In this document: in pieces, positions 25,955-34,714 of the stretch
Position numbering within the stretch: position 1 is the stretch's first letter
Layout: every line of letters begins with the position of its first letter
NCBI GenBank assembly: GCA_029245125.1
Contig: JAQWPZ010000008.1
Coordinates: forward strand, 1 to 47,826
Length of the DNA stretch: 47,826 nucleotides
Source: Rubripirellula sp.
GTDB lineage: Bacteria; Planctomycetota; Planctomycetia; Pirellulales; Pirellulaceae
Direction: 5' to 3'
Notes under the pieces: model-generated
Database searches by the model: none
Seen by the model: the letters and a program-made list of their open reading frames with translations, nothing else
What the model was told of the DNA's origin: nothing
Translations under genes and position numbers: made by a program

Positions 25955-27040
25955 CTACCAAAAGACTACCGTGACGGAAATTCCTCGCTCAATCAGCACT
26001 TTCAACAAACTCACCACGACAATCGTCGACCTCCCACTTCTATTCCAAATCTCGCAACGAGGAAGTGTCTTCTGTAGCTTTGCTACACCAACGTCGCTAA
26101 CTCTGCTATCGGAAAGATCGAGCTCCCGCAGGCTAGTTAAACCCTTGAGGGAAATCAGCCCAGCATCAGTGATTTGAGTCCCATCGAGGTGGAGCTCCTC
26201 CAAATGGGTCAATTTACTTAGATGTGCCAGTCCCGCATCACTCACTTGAGTACCGGATAGCATCATCCACTTAAGCTGACTTAGTGTCTTGATACGGTGC
26301 ATCGTCGCGTCGCTCACCTGTTCACACCAGCTCAGATCCAACTGCTCAAGCTGTGTTCACGCCTCAATATATTTGAGTTCCGCATCTGTGATTTGAGTGC
26401 CTCTAAGGCTGAGAATCTCCAAGTTGGTAAACGCTGCGAGGTGCTCTAGCCCAGCATCAGTCACACCGCTTTGACCTAACTCGATCACATTCTGGCTCTC
26501 AAGGGTTCTTAGCCGGGTAAATACGCTGTCACTAATTTGTTCACACTTCCAGAGATACAGACTTTCCAATTTCGTCATACCTTGAAGATGCACCAATCCC
26601 TCGTCCGTAATTTGGCCACCTCTGAGGCTGAGACTTTTCAACTTTGTCAACGCGACCAGATGCAGAAGACCTGCATCCGTGACTCCAACGTTGTTGAGAT
26701 CCAGAAACTCCAGATCAGATAACCCTTTGATATGAGCCATTGATTCTCCGGACAATTTCCAAGACGTCTCAAGACCGCTAATTCATTGAGATTGCAGGCC
26801 TCTGATTTGATTCTGTTCATTTCGGGAGATGTAACCACCGAGTCTTTGCAGTTCGGCAACCGCACCCGTGGACGAATCAGTGTTGGAAGATTTCGATCCT
26901 TGACCACTTTGGTCTTCAGTCCCCCCAACCGGCTCATTAACTGTTTGCTTGTGTGAAGTGCCACTGGCATCACCCACTTCGTTACTGCTGCTACAACCAA
27001 CCATACCTATCAAGCAAAACATGCTACGGCCCCGGCTCAT
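25955..27040 (-). pseudogene. LRR lipoprotein gene broken by two in-frame TGA codons
   Basis: One continuous reading frame starts at ATG 27040 ('MSRGRSMFCLIGMVGCSSS', with lipobox Cys) and runs through 'AELQRLGGYISRNEQNQI' to TGA at 26783-26785. It resumes in the same frame ('ISGLETSWKLSGESMAHI') to a second TGA at 26357-26359, then continues ('TQLEQLDLSWCEQVSDATM') to the stop at 25955. The LRR repeats ('LTKLKSLSLRGGQITDEG', 'LEELHLDGTQITDAG') cross the second stop unbroken, and at that point one would expect Leu before TQLEQLDLS. This fits point mutations rather than two genes. A tail of ~20 residues past 'LPRCEIW' is unlike normal family ends. It is probably a decayed surface lipoprotein. 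Internal TTG restarts at 26755 and 26341 could give fragments. Confidence 0.8.
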
Positions 27041-27222
27041 ATCCAAATCTTCCTGTTCATGAAAAAAAACGAAGTCCCGTTTTCTTAGCACATGCTGATC
27101 ATGCCATTGGGGCTGGATGAGTTGCACGAGCACTCGCCACATTCACGCACAGATTCACAATAAGGACATTCAACGCCAGCCTGAACGCAAAACGCTTCCT
27201 CAAATAGCTCGTATGCAACGCC

Positions 27223-27990
27223 TTGACTCAAGACTCGGGAATCTTGCATTGCATTGTCGCTGGCCAGCGGGACGAAGCGTTGGCCAATATGAAACGGTAC
27301 ATTGCCAAGGTAAAATGGACGCTGCGTGGCCTGGGCACATTGGGGCTCGTCGGTGGATTGCTCCTCTTCTTCTCCACGATCTTTGGGTTCCTGATCGCCA
27401 TTCCCATCATTGGCCCAATTGCCGAGACAGACTCATTTTTGCTCGCCTTAGTCATCGGTCTTCCGATTGCCTTGCTCACAATTGTGAGCAGTTATTTGAT
27501 CGCACACCCGATCGTGCTAGTGCTGTTGGGCGGTTGCGTTATCGCGGGGATTTTCTACTTGCGAAACCGAGGCCGCAATACGCAACATCTAATCCGACCA
27601 AGTCTCGATCAGCAGTTTGGCCGTTCGCTCAACCCCGATGGCATGAAGGATCTTGAATTCATTGAACTGGCCCAATTGGCACTGCAAGACAATCAGGTCA
27701 TCGATCAAGAGGATGCCCTGCTGCGTCAATGGGCTGATAAGCATCGTTGGAGCAACGAAAAAACCGAACAGATGATCCAGCGTGCACAAAGTGAGGCAAC
27801 TCATTCGACCGCCGAGCACAGCTCCGATCAACACCTCTCGCCCCTGATCAAGATTGCGTTGGCCGATGGAAAATTGACACGTTACGAAATCAAAACGATT
27901 CGATCCGTCGCTCAACGGGTCGGCCATGATACGGCCACTATCAGCCAGCTCATCGATCAGGTGCGAAGAAGCCCGCAACTGGTCGGCTGA
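27223..27990 (+). CDS. Membrane protein with a TMEM43-like membrane part and a TerB-like C-terminus
   Basis: The protein has 255 residues from TTG 27223 (an ATG lies at 27289). Three or four hydrophobic segments (~35-57, ~66-95, ~100-115) resemble the C-terminal membrane part of TMEM43 proteins. The large domain normally found before it is missing, with an in-frame stop just upstream at 27205. The C-terminal ~120 residues are soluble and helical; 'LIKIALADGKLTRYEIKTIR' resembles the start of TerB/DnaJ-like domains. The gene may be truncated at its 5' end or may be a genuine short form. Family assignments here are tentative. It is divergent from the LRR pseudogene. Confidence 0.68.
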   Translation: MTQDSGILHCIVAGQRDEALANMKRYIAKVKWTLRGLGTLGLVGGLLLFFSTIFGFLIAIPIIGPIAETDSFLLALVIGLPIALLTIVSSYLIAHPIVLVLLGGCVIAGIFYLRNRGRNTQHLIRPSLDQQFGRSLNPDGMKDLEFIELAQLALQDNQVIDQEDALLRQWADKHRWSNEKTEQMIQRAQSEATHSTAEHSSDQHLSPLIKIALADGKLTRYEIKTIRSVAQRVGHDTATISQLIDQVRRSPQLVG

Positions 27991-28333
27991 CGACCAACTT
28001 GTTCCCTGACACACGCTGCTGCGATACCGACTGCAATCACGGTCGAATCAAAGCGGAATCACGCAACGTGGCTGCCAAACGATTGAAATGGAGTGCTCAC
28101 CGCTGCAATCAAACACTGGCAACCCCCGTCACGTTCCAGATGCAACGCTACTCTGAAGACCAGTTTGGTGACAAACACAATCACCAGCGGGCCATCACCG
28201 GCGTGATCTCAGAGAATTGTTAGCGTAGCTTCACTTTGGCTGCACAAAGAATGAAGCAACGCCGTTCCAAACGCCTCACCTCGCCAACTTCACGAGCGAT
28301 CGCGTTACGCCCAGGAACGCCGAAGCGACCGGT
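27991..28333. other. 343-nt convergent spacer, nothing recognised
   Basis: It lies between the end of the TMEM43-like gene and the end of the PQQ-like gene. A 74-codon open frame (27999-28223) has no recognisable product. No clear terminator is visible. Confidence 0.5.
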
Positions 28334-29863
28334 TCACTTTGAAATTGCGTTTTCGCGAGACTCGAGGCACAGCAATTGCTTGCTGGTGTGTGCGTAAAGT
28401 CGACCACCGGAAAAGCTCAGACTGGCACGGTTCCAAGTTGGACCTGCTGGCCCCAGATCATTGATCGCCAAAATCGCCCGTTCATCCAGCTTATCCGCAT
28501 TCCAGCGGATGCAATAAACGGTCCCCGACATGGTTGGCAGGTAAAGATGCTCTCCGACCACGGTCATGATGGGTGACGCATGGTGGCCCCATGTGTTGGT
28601 TCGCGACCGTTTGTCTCCCATCACCACAAATCCGTCGTTGTTCTTCATGTCGGCCGGGATAAAGCTGCGATGTTTTTGCTTCCATATCAATTGATCTTCC
28701 TGCCCCCGCGCACGAATCAATTGGACCGGCAATTGCAGGTATTCGACCTTGCCGGTCTCCACATGCAGACGCCCCAAGTAAGGATGCTTGTAAGCGCGAA
28801 AGTAGTGGTAAGGTCCGACCTTTAGGTTTGACTGTTGCGTGATCGCTCTCCCCTTTCCGAGCGGATACTTAAACGTTTCGATGGCGTCGACGTAGCTGTC
28901 ACCATCCCATCGCCGCACGGGGACGTCCGTGCAAAAGTTGACACGTTTGACAATTACCCCCTTCGCATCGACCCACAAGTGTTCGGGCCCATGGAAAACG
29001 AGGGCCTGATCGCTGTCGACAGGAAAGGTCTGAGTGGACATAAAATCTTCCAACGGCAGCGTCCATAACGTTTGGCCGTCGACGGCGTCGATCATTGACA
29101 CACCCAGGGGACGTTCGGGAGGAGAGTGGCCACCACCGCGTCCCACCACAATCACGTCTCGTCCATCGACCATCTTTTGCAGCATTGGGATCGCCCCCAT
29201 ATTCACACCGCAATCGGACATCCAAACTGGCTCACCAGTCGCCAAGTCGAATGCCTCGAGTTGTGTCCACTTGGTTCGCGGCGCGTTCTTGTTGTCATGC
29301 CCAAACTTTCCACCATCGGGCATGATCGACAACTTCGTGTAAACGACCTTGCCGTTAACGAGAAAAGGCTGCGACCGGCCTGCTGCCATCGTCTCGCGCC
29401 GCCACAACTCATTACCCTCGATGTCGCAACAAATGGCCATCCCCGAGGCATTGAAGAAGCAGACGCGTTCACCATCCGTCACCGCAGGAGGTGAGGTGCT
29501 GTCGGCAAAGCAACCACTCAGTCGCAGCGGGTACTTGGCCTCGATCGTTTTCTGCCACAACACCTCACCACTCTTTACATCAGCGCAATAGGCCGTCACG
29601 TTGGCCGCTAATTCGCTGTCGGCTTCTTGTTTCTGGTAGCAGGTATAGAACAACTTTCCATCCGCAATCACAACGGTGCTTTGCCCAGTCTCCGGCAGCG
29701 AACGGGCCCACGCGACGTTATCATCCTGCACCACGCTCCAAGCGGCCGCTGCATCACCAAGCGTGACATATGATCCGCCTGGGCCAGCCCCCTGAGGCCA
29801 ACCTTGGCCAATGACAGGGTGGCAGGACAATAGTGCTACGATCCAGCAAATCATTAATCTCAT
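28334..29863 (-). CDS. Exported PQQ-like beta-propeller protein
   Basis: The protein has 509 residues with a short signal peptide ('MICWIVALLSCHPVIGQ'). Blade repeats such as 'SGEVLWQKTIEAKYPL' and 'DGQTLWTLPLEDFMSTQ' show the 'G.xxW' pattern of PQQ-like and BamB-like propellers. No classical PQQ-dehydrogenase active-site set can be made out, so this is probably a binding or scaffold propeller. Family members are typical neighbours of planctomycete sulfatase and DUF1552 genes. It is the last gene of a leftward run, 55 nt after the DUF1552 gene. Confidence 0.86.
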   Translation of the reverse strand: MRLMICWIVALLSCHPVIGQGWPQGAGPGGSYVTLGDAAAAWSVVQDDNVAWARSLPETGQSTVVIADGKLFYTCYQKQEADSELAANVTAYCADVKSGEVLWQKTIEAKYPLRLSGCFADSTSPPAVTDGERVCFFNASGMAICCDIEGNELWRRETMAAGRSQPFLVNGKVVYTKLSIMPDGGKFGHDNKNAPRTKWTQLEAFDLATGEPVWMSDCGVNMGAIPMLQKMVDGRDVIVVGRGGGHSPPERPLGVSMIDAVDGQTLWTLPLEDFMSTQTFPVDSDQALVFHGPEHLWVDAKGVIVKRVNFCTDVPVRRWDGDSYVDAIETFKYPLGKGRAITQQSNLKVGPYHYFRAYKHPYLGRLHVETGKVEYLQLPVQLIRARGQEDQLIWKQKHRSFIPADMKNNDGFVVMGDKRSRTNTWGHHASPIMTVVGEHLYLPTMSGTVYCIRWNADKLDERAILAINDLGPAGPTWNRASLSFSGGRLYAHTSKQLLCLESRENAISK

Positions 29864-29918
29864 GGTCTTAACAATCCAATATCAGCCAGCTACTTCATAA
29901 AATCAGGCGAGGCTTCAC

Positions 29919-31256
29919 TCAGGCCAAGATATCGGTAAATTCGCCGGTGCTATCAGCGAATCGCTCTGCCGGAATCCCGAGTCGATCCAACATTGTCAGG
30001 AACAGATTCGAGAGACGCATCTCTCGTTCGTTGTAGCGGAGGTACTGCCCGTGTTTGACACCCAACCCACGCCCTCCTGCCAACAACAACGGATAGTTGT
30101 GATTGTTGTGCGTCCGGCTGTTACTTGATCCATAGAGGACGAGCGTGTGATCCAAAACCGAACCGTCGCCTTCCTCCGCATCCGCTAAGCTTTGCAAAAA
30201 GCGGGCGTGATTCTGCGCCAAAAACTGATCAAAACGGCCAAGTTTCTCAGCCCCACCTTTCTTGCCAGCGCCGTGGGCTAACCCATGCCAATTGCCGGGC
30301 AACCCCAAGCAAGCAGGAAATGCATTAGCGATCGTGGTGGCACCTGCAACCTGTCCGAGCATGTAGGTCGCAACCCGCGTCGAGTCCGTACGAAATGCAA
30401 GCGACATCAAATCGTACATAGCTTCGATATATTCCCTCGGCCCCTCTTGCGTAGCCTCCAAATCGAGCGAGTCTTCGGCGACTGCTGGTTTGGGAACCTC
30501 GAGCCAGGACTGTGCTCGGTCAACGCGTTGCTCCACCGATCGTACCGACGACAGGTACTCATCGAGTTTTCGTTGGTCCTGCTTTCCTAAACGCCGATTC
30601 AAATCCTTGGAATGCTCCAAAACGCGATCCAAAATGCTGACATTATTTTCAAGCCGGCGGCGTCGTTGCAAGGCACTCGTTCCTTGCTCCTGCCCGAACA
30701 AACGATCGTAGATCTGCCGCGGGCTGGAAAGCGCAGGAATGGGTCGCCCCTCACGTGAAAATGCCAACGTCATCGATCGAGTCGGCTCGCCCACACCACC
30801 ATCGCTAGAAAGTGTAAGCGACCCAAACCGGGTGTCGTTGCCGATCTGGGCAGCGACCAATTGGTCCAGTGAGATCGTGTTCACAAACGAACCGGTTTGA
30901 AACTTGGCACCGGTCAAAAAGATGTCGCCGGTGTCGTGCCCCCCCATCGACCAACCATTCGGATGCGAGATCCCTCCGATCACCGAAACGTTCTCACGCA
31001 GTGGTTCCATCGATGCGAGTACATTCGTAAAGGCAAACTCCTTGCCCTCCCCCGTGGGAAACCAGCCCCAGTTCTGGTCTTCTTTTCCCGGAGCGGCCAC
31101 CACACCAAAGGGCCAGTAGACCGCACAAAATCGCTTGGGAAAACCAGCCTTCGCCTCCGCTCCGACCGCCATGCTCTCCATCCAAGGTAACGCCATTGTG
31201 ACGCTCGTACCCCGTAGAAAAGTCCGCCGGTCGAGATGCCAAGTTTTCGTCTTCAT
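29919..31256 (-). CDS. DUF1552 protein with twin-arginine signal
   Basis: From ATG 31256 the protein has 445 residues; the frame extends to 31292. The twin-arginine motif 'DRRTFLRG' with a hydrophobic h-region predicts Tat export, which implies folding in the cytoplasm, often around a cofactor. The body ('FCAVYWPFGVVAAPGKE', 'GNWHGLAHG', 'LVLYGSSNSRTHNNHNYPLL') matches DUF1552, a planctomycete family related in style to DUF1501/phosphatase-like proteins; its reaction is not established. It lies 141 nt after the DUF1592 gene and 55 nt before the propeller gene, and probably shares their transcript. Confidence 0.9.
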   Translation of the reverse strand: MKTKTWHLDRRTFLRGTSVTMALPWMESMAVGAEAKAGFPKRFCAVYWPFGVVAAPGKEDQNWGWFPTGEGKEFAFTNVLASMEPLRENVSVIGGISHPNGWSMGGHDTGDIFLTGAKFQTGSFVNTISLDQLVAAQIGNDTRFGSLTLSSDGGVGEPTRSMTLAFSREGRPIPALSSPRQIYDRLFGQEQGTSALQRRRRLENNVSILDRVLEHSKDLNRRLGKQDQRKLDEYLSSVRSVEQRVDRAQSWLEVPKPAVAEDSLDLEATQEGPREYIEAMYDLMSLAFRTDSTRVATYMLGQVAGATTIANAFPACLGLPGNWHGLAHGAGKKGGAEKLGRFDQFLAQNHARFLQSLADAEEGDGSVLDHTLVLYGSSNSRTHNNHNYPLLLAGGRGLGVKHGQYLRYNEREMRLSNLFLTMLDRLGIPAERFADSTGEFTDILA

Positions 31257-31397
31257 ACTCCAATCCTCTGATTTCCGTACGCGATGAGACACGCCTTCTT
31301 GCGTGCCGTCCGTTCTCCAGGTTAAACGATCATCCCCGATCAGCGTCCGGTTCGGTGTCGTCGCCGATCAAACCGGCTGTTTGCAAGCGGTACCATT

Positions 31398-34277
31398 CTA
31401 CTTGTTTTGAAAGGCCTCGCTCTGGGCGATCGCGACCATCAGATCACTCAAACGATAATCGTTCTGTTCAAATGACTCGACCAATGCCTCGACCGCCAGA
31501 CGATCCTCAAAGATCAAGGTTCGCCCCATGCCATACGCTAAGAGCTTTGACACCAATGCTCTGGCAAATCGATCTCGGTCATTTTGCAACAGATAGGTTT
31601 TCAAACCCTCCACACCCTCGATCTCAGCTCCATTGGGCAAGGTCGCGACGTCGTCTACCAACCCCAGCACTGTTTTTTTTCCGACTCGGCGAAGCACCGA
31701 TGCTCGCCGAAGACCGACCGCATCATACGATTCGAACGCCACACCCCAAGGATCGATGTTTCGATGACAATCATTGCAGGCATCTTTTGTGCGATGAACT
31801 TCGAGCTGCTTCTTTAGCGGCAACTTTGCAAAATCGGCTTGTTCTGAATCAAGCTCTGGAACATCTGGCGGCGGCGGTGCCGGCGGATCATCCAGCAACC
31901 GATCGAGAACCCACACCGCGCGACGAATCGGGTGGGAATCCTCACCATTGGAATTGATCATCAAAAAACTTCCCTGCGTGAGTAGACCCCCACGCTGATC
32001 TTCGGGCCTTAGTTCCACCCGTTCAAAGTCTCCGCCTCGCGGACTTCCAGCTGACGTCGCCAATCCATAATGCTTGGCCAACGGTTCATTGAGCATCACA
32101 AAATCCGAATCGATTAGGTTCAACGCACTCAGATCATGCCGAAGAATTTCCCCAACAAAAGCCTGGGTCTCCCGCTTCATCATCGGCTTGAGACTCTCAT
32201 CGAATTCGGGATAGTAGTTTGGATTGATTGCGACACGGTCCAAGCCCGAGAGGTCCAGCCATTGACTGGTAAAGTTGATCACAAAGTTCTCGGACCGTGG
32301 ATCAGCAATCATGCGACGAACCTGTCGTTCCATCACCTCCCCACGCTTCAATCGCCCCGCTTTGGCCACGGCCATCAACTGCTCGTCGGGCATCGTGGAC
32401 CACAACAAGTACGACAATCGCGACGCCAATTCATATTGGCTCAGCTGCCGAGACTTGTCTTGATCCGATGCTTGCAGATTTCCTTGGCTCGAGTCATCGA
32501 CATTCGTCTCGAACAGATATAAAAACTGAGGCGAAACGAGCACCATCGCCAACGAGTCACGCATCGCATCTTCAAACGAAGATGCGGTGGGGCGGATCTC
32601 GTCATAGAGGTCAAGCACAGGTGCTATGTCCAATTCCGTCACTGGACGTCGATAAGCACGTTCCATCAATGACGCGATCGCCTGCTGCGCTCGATCTCGC
32701 TCCGGCGCTTTGGACGGCGGCAATAAACGCGTGTGATGTCTCGGGGGCCAATCGCCGTAGATCGGCCCCTCAAATTCTAGATAGTCAACCACCAACGTCG
32801 TACGAGGTGGACCAACCGACTTCGCGGCTACTAATTGCTTCGACTTCCGATCGATTGGCTTGATCGCCTGAAACTGCCTCAAGACAACATCTCGATCAGC
32901 AAGCGCAGCGACATTTTCTTTGCGATATCGCGATAGAAATGCCTGAGGATCTTCTTGAAGATCCTTGTTAGCAAGATCTTCAATTAAACGCGTTTCGGCT
33001 TGCCGAGATACCTCGATGTCGAACAGTCGGTAGGCCAAATCGGTCTGGTTTTTGTGTTCGGGTGAAAGGAGTCGCAACTCCTCAATCTGTCGCTGCAGCT
33101 TGCCGATCACTTGCTGCAGAGCCGCGACCGCTTTGTTCTTCTTTGTGACACTTGGGGGAAGTGGCAGTCCCGGCACGTGATCCTTCACCGCCGCGCTCAC
33201 TTGTTTTTTTTGATCGCGGTTCAGCGCGATCGCTTTGAACTTTTCCGGCTTGGGCGTTTCTATACCGTCGTCATAAACGTTGAAGAGCGTGATCGTGATC
33301 CCGGGGAATTTTGGATTGTGACCGGGGAGTGGGAATTCTTCAATTCGCCCACGGAACTCGTAGACCTGCTGATCTGTTTCGGGATTCCTGACATCAATTT
33401 CACCGAGGATCTTCGCCGGACTCTGTGTGTCCGATCGCAACCCCATTGCCACCCGCATCCGGGGAACCCCCATGCCATCGGGAACCACCGCCCCAGCCTT
33501 CACTCGAACAACAAAGTCACCCTCGCGGGGAAACTCAAGCATCCTTCCCAAAAATCGCCCCTGCGGCAGCATGCGATTGCCATACAACGCCCGATTCCTT
33601 CCGTTCCCCGTGGACGATGTTGCATCGAAACGATGCCGATAAACCTCGGGAGCATCGCCCTCGACGATCACTTTATCCATCGCCAACCGTGCTGCTTTTA
33701 GGTAATACTCGATCTGCAACGCTGACATTCCCAACGACACACCATTATTCTGGAAACCATCTGCAGACGATGGCTCAGGAGGCAGGTCCTTGGCAAAATC
33801 AAGATCGATCCCCAACAGATCACGCAAGGTGTTGCGATACTCGTAACGCGTTAGACGACGCAGCACCGTTTGGTTTCCGTTCCCCTTACGCTCAAGAGCC
33901 ACTCGGTCCAATTGATCGCGAATCCAGTTCACTAAGGTGCGTCGCGAGACAGCATCGATCGGCGCCGCATCCTCCGGTGGCATCTCACCGAGATTCAAGC
34001 GGTTCAGCACATCATGCCAGGTTTCAGCCGACGCTCCGGCGAACGTTGAATCAAGAGCATCGAGACGAAGCATGCCCTCCTGCTCTTCTGCACCATGGCA
34101 GTCGATGCAGTGCCGACTTAGTAATGGCTGAATATCCTGCTTGTATTCCCTGGCAGCAACTCTCGGGTCTTCTGACTTACTCGCTGATTCCTGAGCGACT
34201 GATTCCTGGGAAAAGACGCACGGGTTCATTGTTCCCACCACCATAGCGAGCATCAGAATCAAGCTCGAGACCTTCAT
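31398..34277 (-). CDS. Exported planctomycete cytochrome of the DUF1592/DUF1588 type
   Basis: From ATG 34277 the protein has 959 residues, with a Sec-type signal ('LILMLAMVVGTMNPCVF'). The order of recognisable parts is: PSCyt1 haem motif 'CIDCH' (C57/C60/H61), DUF1587 ('RRLTRYEYRNTLRDLLGI'), an uncharacterised middle with a helical stretch, DUF1595 ('AYRRPVTELDIAPV'), DUF1592 ('ELASRLSYLLWSTMPDE'), DUF1588 with a second haem site 'CNDCH' (C834/C837/H838), and DUF1585 at the end. Two haems on one exported protein suggest electron transfer to or from a substrate bound by the partner DUF1552 protein. The reaction is unknown. The 65 extra residues of a longer frame (to 34472) are unlikely. Confidence 0.93.
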   Translation of the reverse strand: MKVSSLILMLAMVVGTMNPCVFSQESVAQESASKSEDPRVAAREYKQDIQPLLSRHCIDCHGAEEQEGMLRLDALDSTFAGASAETWHDVLNRLNLGEMPPEDAAPIDAVSRRTLVNWIRDQLDRVALERKGNGNQTVLRRLTRYEYRNTLRDLLGIDLDFAKDLPPEPSSADGFQNNGVSLGMSALQIEYYLKAARLAMDKVIVEGDAPEVYRHRFDATSSTGNGRNRALYGNRMLPQGRFLGRMLEFPREGDFVVRVKAGAVVPDGMGVPRMRVAMGLRSDTQSPAKILGEIDVRNPETDQQVYEFRGRIEEFPLPGHNPKFPGITITLFNVYDDGIETPKPEKFKAIALNRDQKKQVSAAVKDHVPGLPLPPSVTKKNKAVAALQQVIGKLQRQIEELRLLSPEHKNQTDLAYRLFDIEVSRQAETRLIEDLANKDLQEDPQAFLSRYRKENVAALADRDVVLRQFQAIKPIDRKSKQLVAAKSVGPPRTTLVVDYLEFEGPIYGDWPPRHHTRLLPPSKAPERDRAQQAIASLMERAYRRPVTELDIAPVLDLYDEIRPTASSFEDAMRDSLAMVLVSPQFLYLFETNVDDSSQGNLQASDQDKSRQLSQYELASRLSYLLWSTMPDEQLMAVAKAGRLKRGEVMERQVRRMIADPRSENFVINFTSQWLDLSGLDRVAINPNYYPEFDESLKPMMKRETQAFVGEILRHDLSALNLIDSDFVMLNEPLAKHYGLATSAGSPRGGDFERVELRPEDQRGGLLTQGSFLMINSNGEDSHPIRRAVWVLDRLLDDPPAPPPPDVPELDSEQADFAKLPLKKQLEVHRTKDACNDCHRNIDPWGVAFESYDAVGLRRASVLRRVGKKTVLGLVDDVATLPNGAEIEGVEGLKTYLLQNDRDRFARALVSKLLAYGMGRTLIFEDRLAVEALVESFEQNDYRLSDLMVAIAQSEAFQNK

Positions 34278-34714
34278 GACCTTGTGTCCTTGAGAGGGTT
34301 TCAAAATCGCTTGTCTGTGGGACGTCCGTGGGCTCGAACGATCTCGTGACAGACAACAACAGGCGAGGGAAGGGGAAAGGCAGGCGGAACCAAGAGTGTA
34401 ACCTGACGCCTCTCGAGTCCTGCCCGTAATTGTAATCAAGTGAGCGAGTTCCCACCTACCCAACACCCCCAAGCGATGCCGAGCGTGGAAATCCCTTCAT
34501 TCAAAACCTTACAAGCCCTCGATTCAGCCGCGAAACCAACGAACGCATTAATCACCGATAAAAATATCGGAGATGCCCACTCCCCAGCTTGGAGATCAGC
34601 TTGGAGATCAGCTTGGAGAACAGCGAAGCCATCCCACCACCTCGCATGATCTGTCGATGCAGCGGTGGATGTCGTCGATTCTCATTCGCGATATTTCCCG
34701 AGCCATCCTTCCGA
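34278..34714. other. 437-nt spacer ahead of the DUF1592 gene
   Basis: It holds the upstream region of the DUF1592 gene and a 12-nt microrepeat (34586-34621). No protein gene is credible; several open frames overlap the next gene's end in the wrong phase. Confidence 0.5.
34586..34621. repeat. 12-nt microrepeat AGCTTGGAGATC x3
   Basis: Units start at 34586, 34598 and 34610; the third ends AAC instead of ATC. It lies in the spacer between the second sulfatase and the DUF1592 gene. Confidence 0.85.

Noticed and set aside
26357..26785. The two in-frame TGA codons as selenocysteine or recoded stops
   Set aside because: The LRR context calls for Leu or another ordinary residue at the second site, no SECIS-like hairpin follows, and no other gene in the window reads through TGA.
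27999..28223. 74-codon open frame in the convergent spacer
   Set aside because: No RBS, no recognisable motif, Cys/His/Arg-rich composition of a chance frame.
34278..34472. N-terminal extension of the large DUF1592 cytochrome
   Set aside because: It would place the signal peptide 65 residues inside the protein; the ATG at 34277 starts exactly at the signal.
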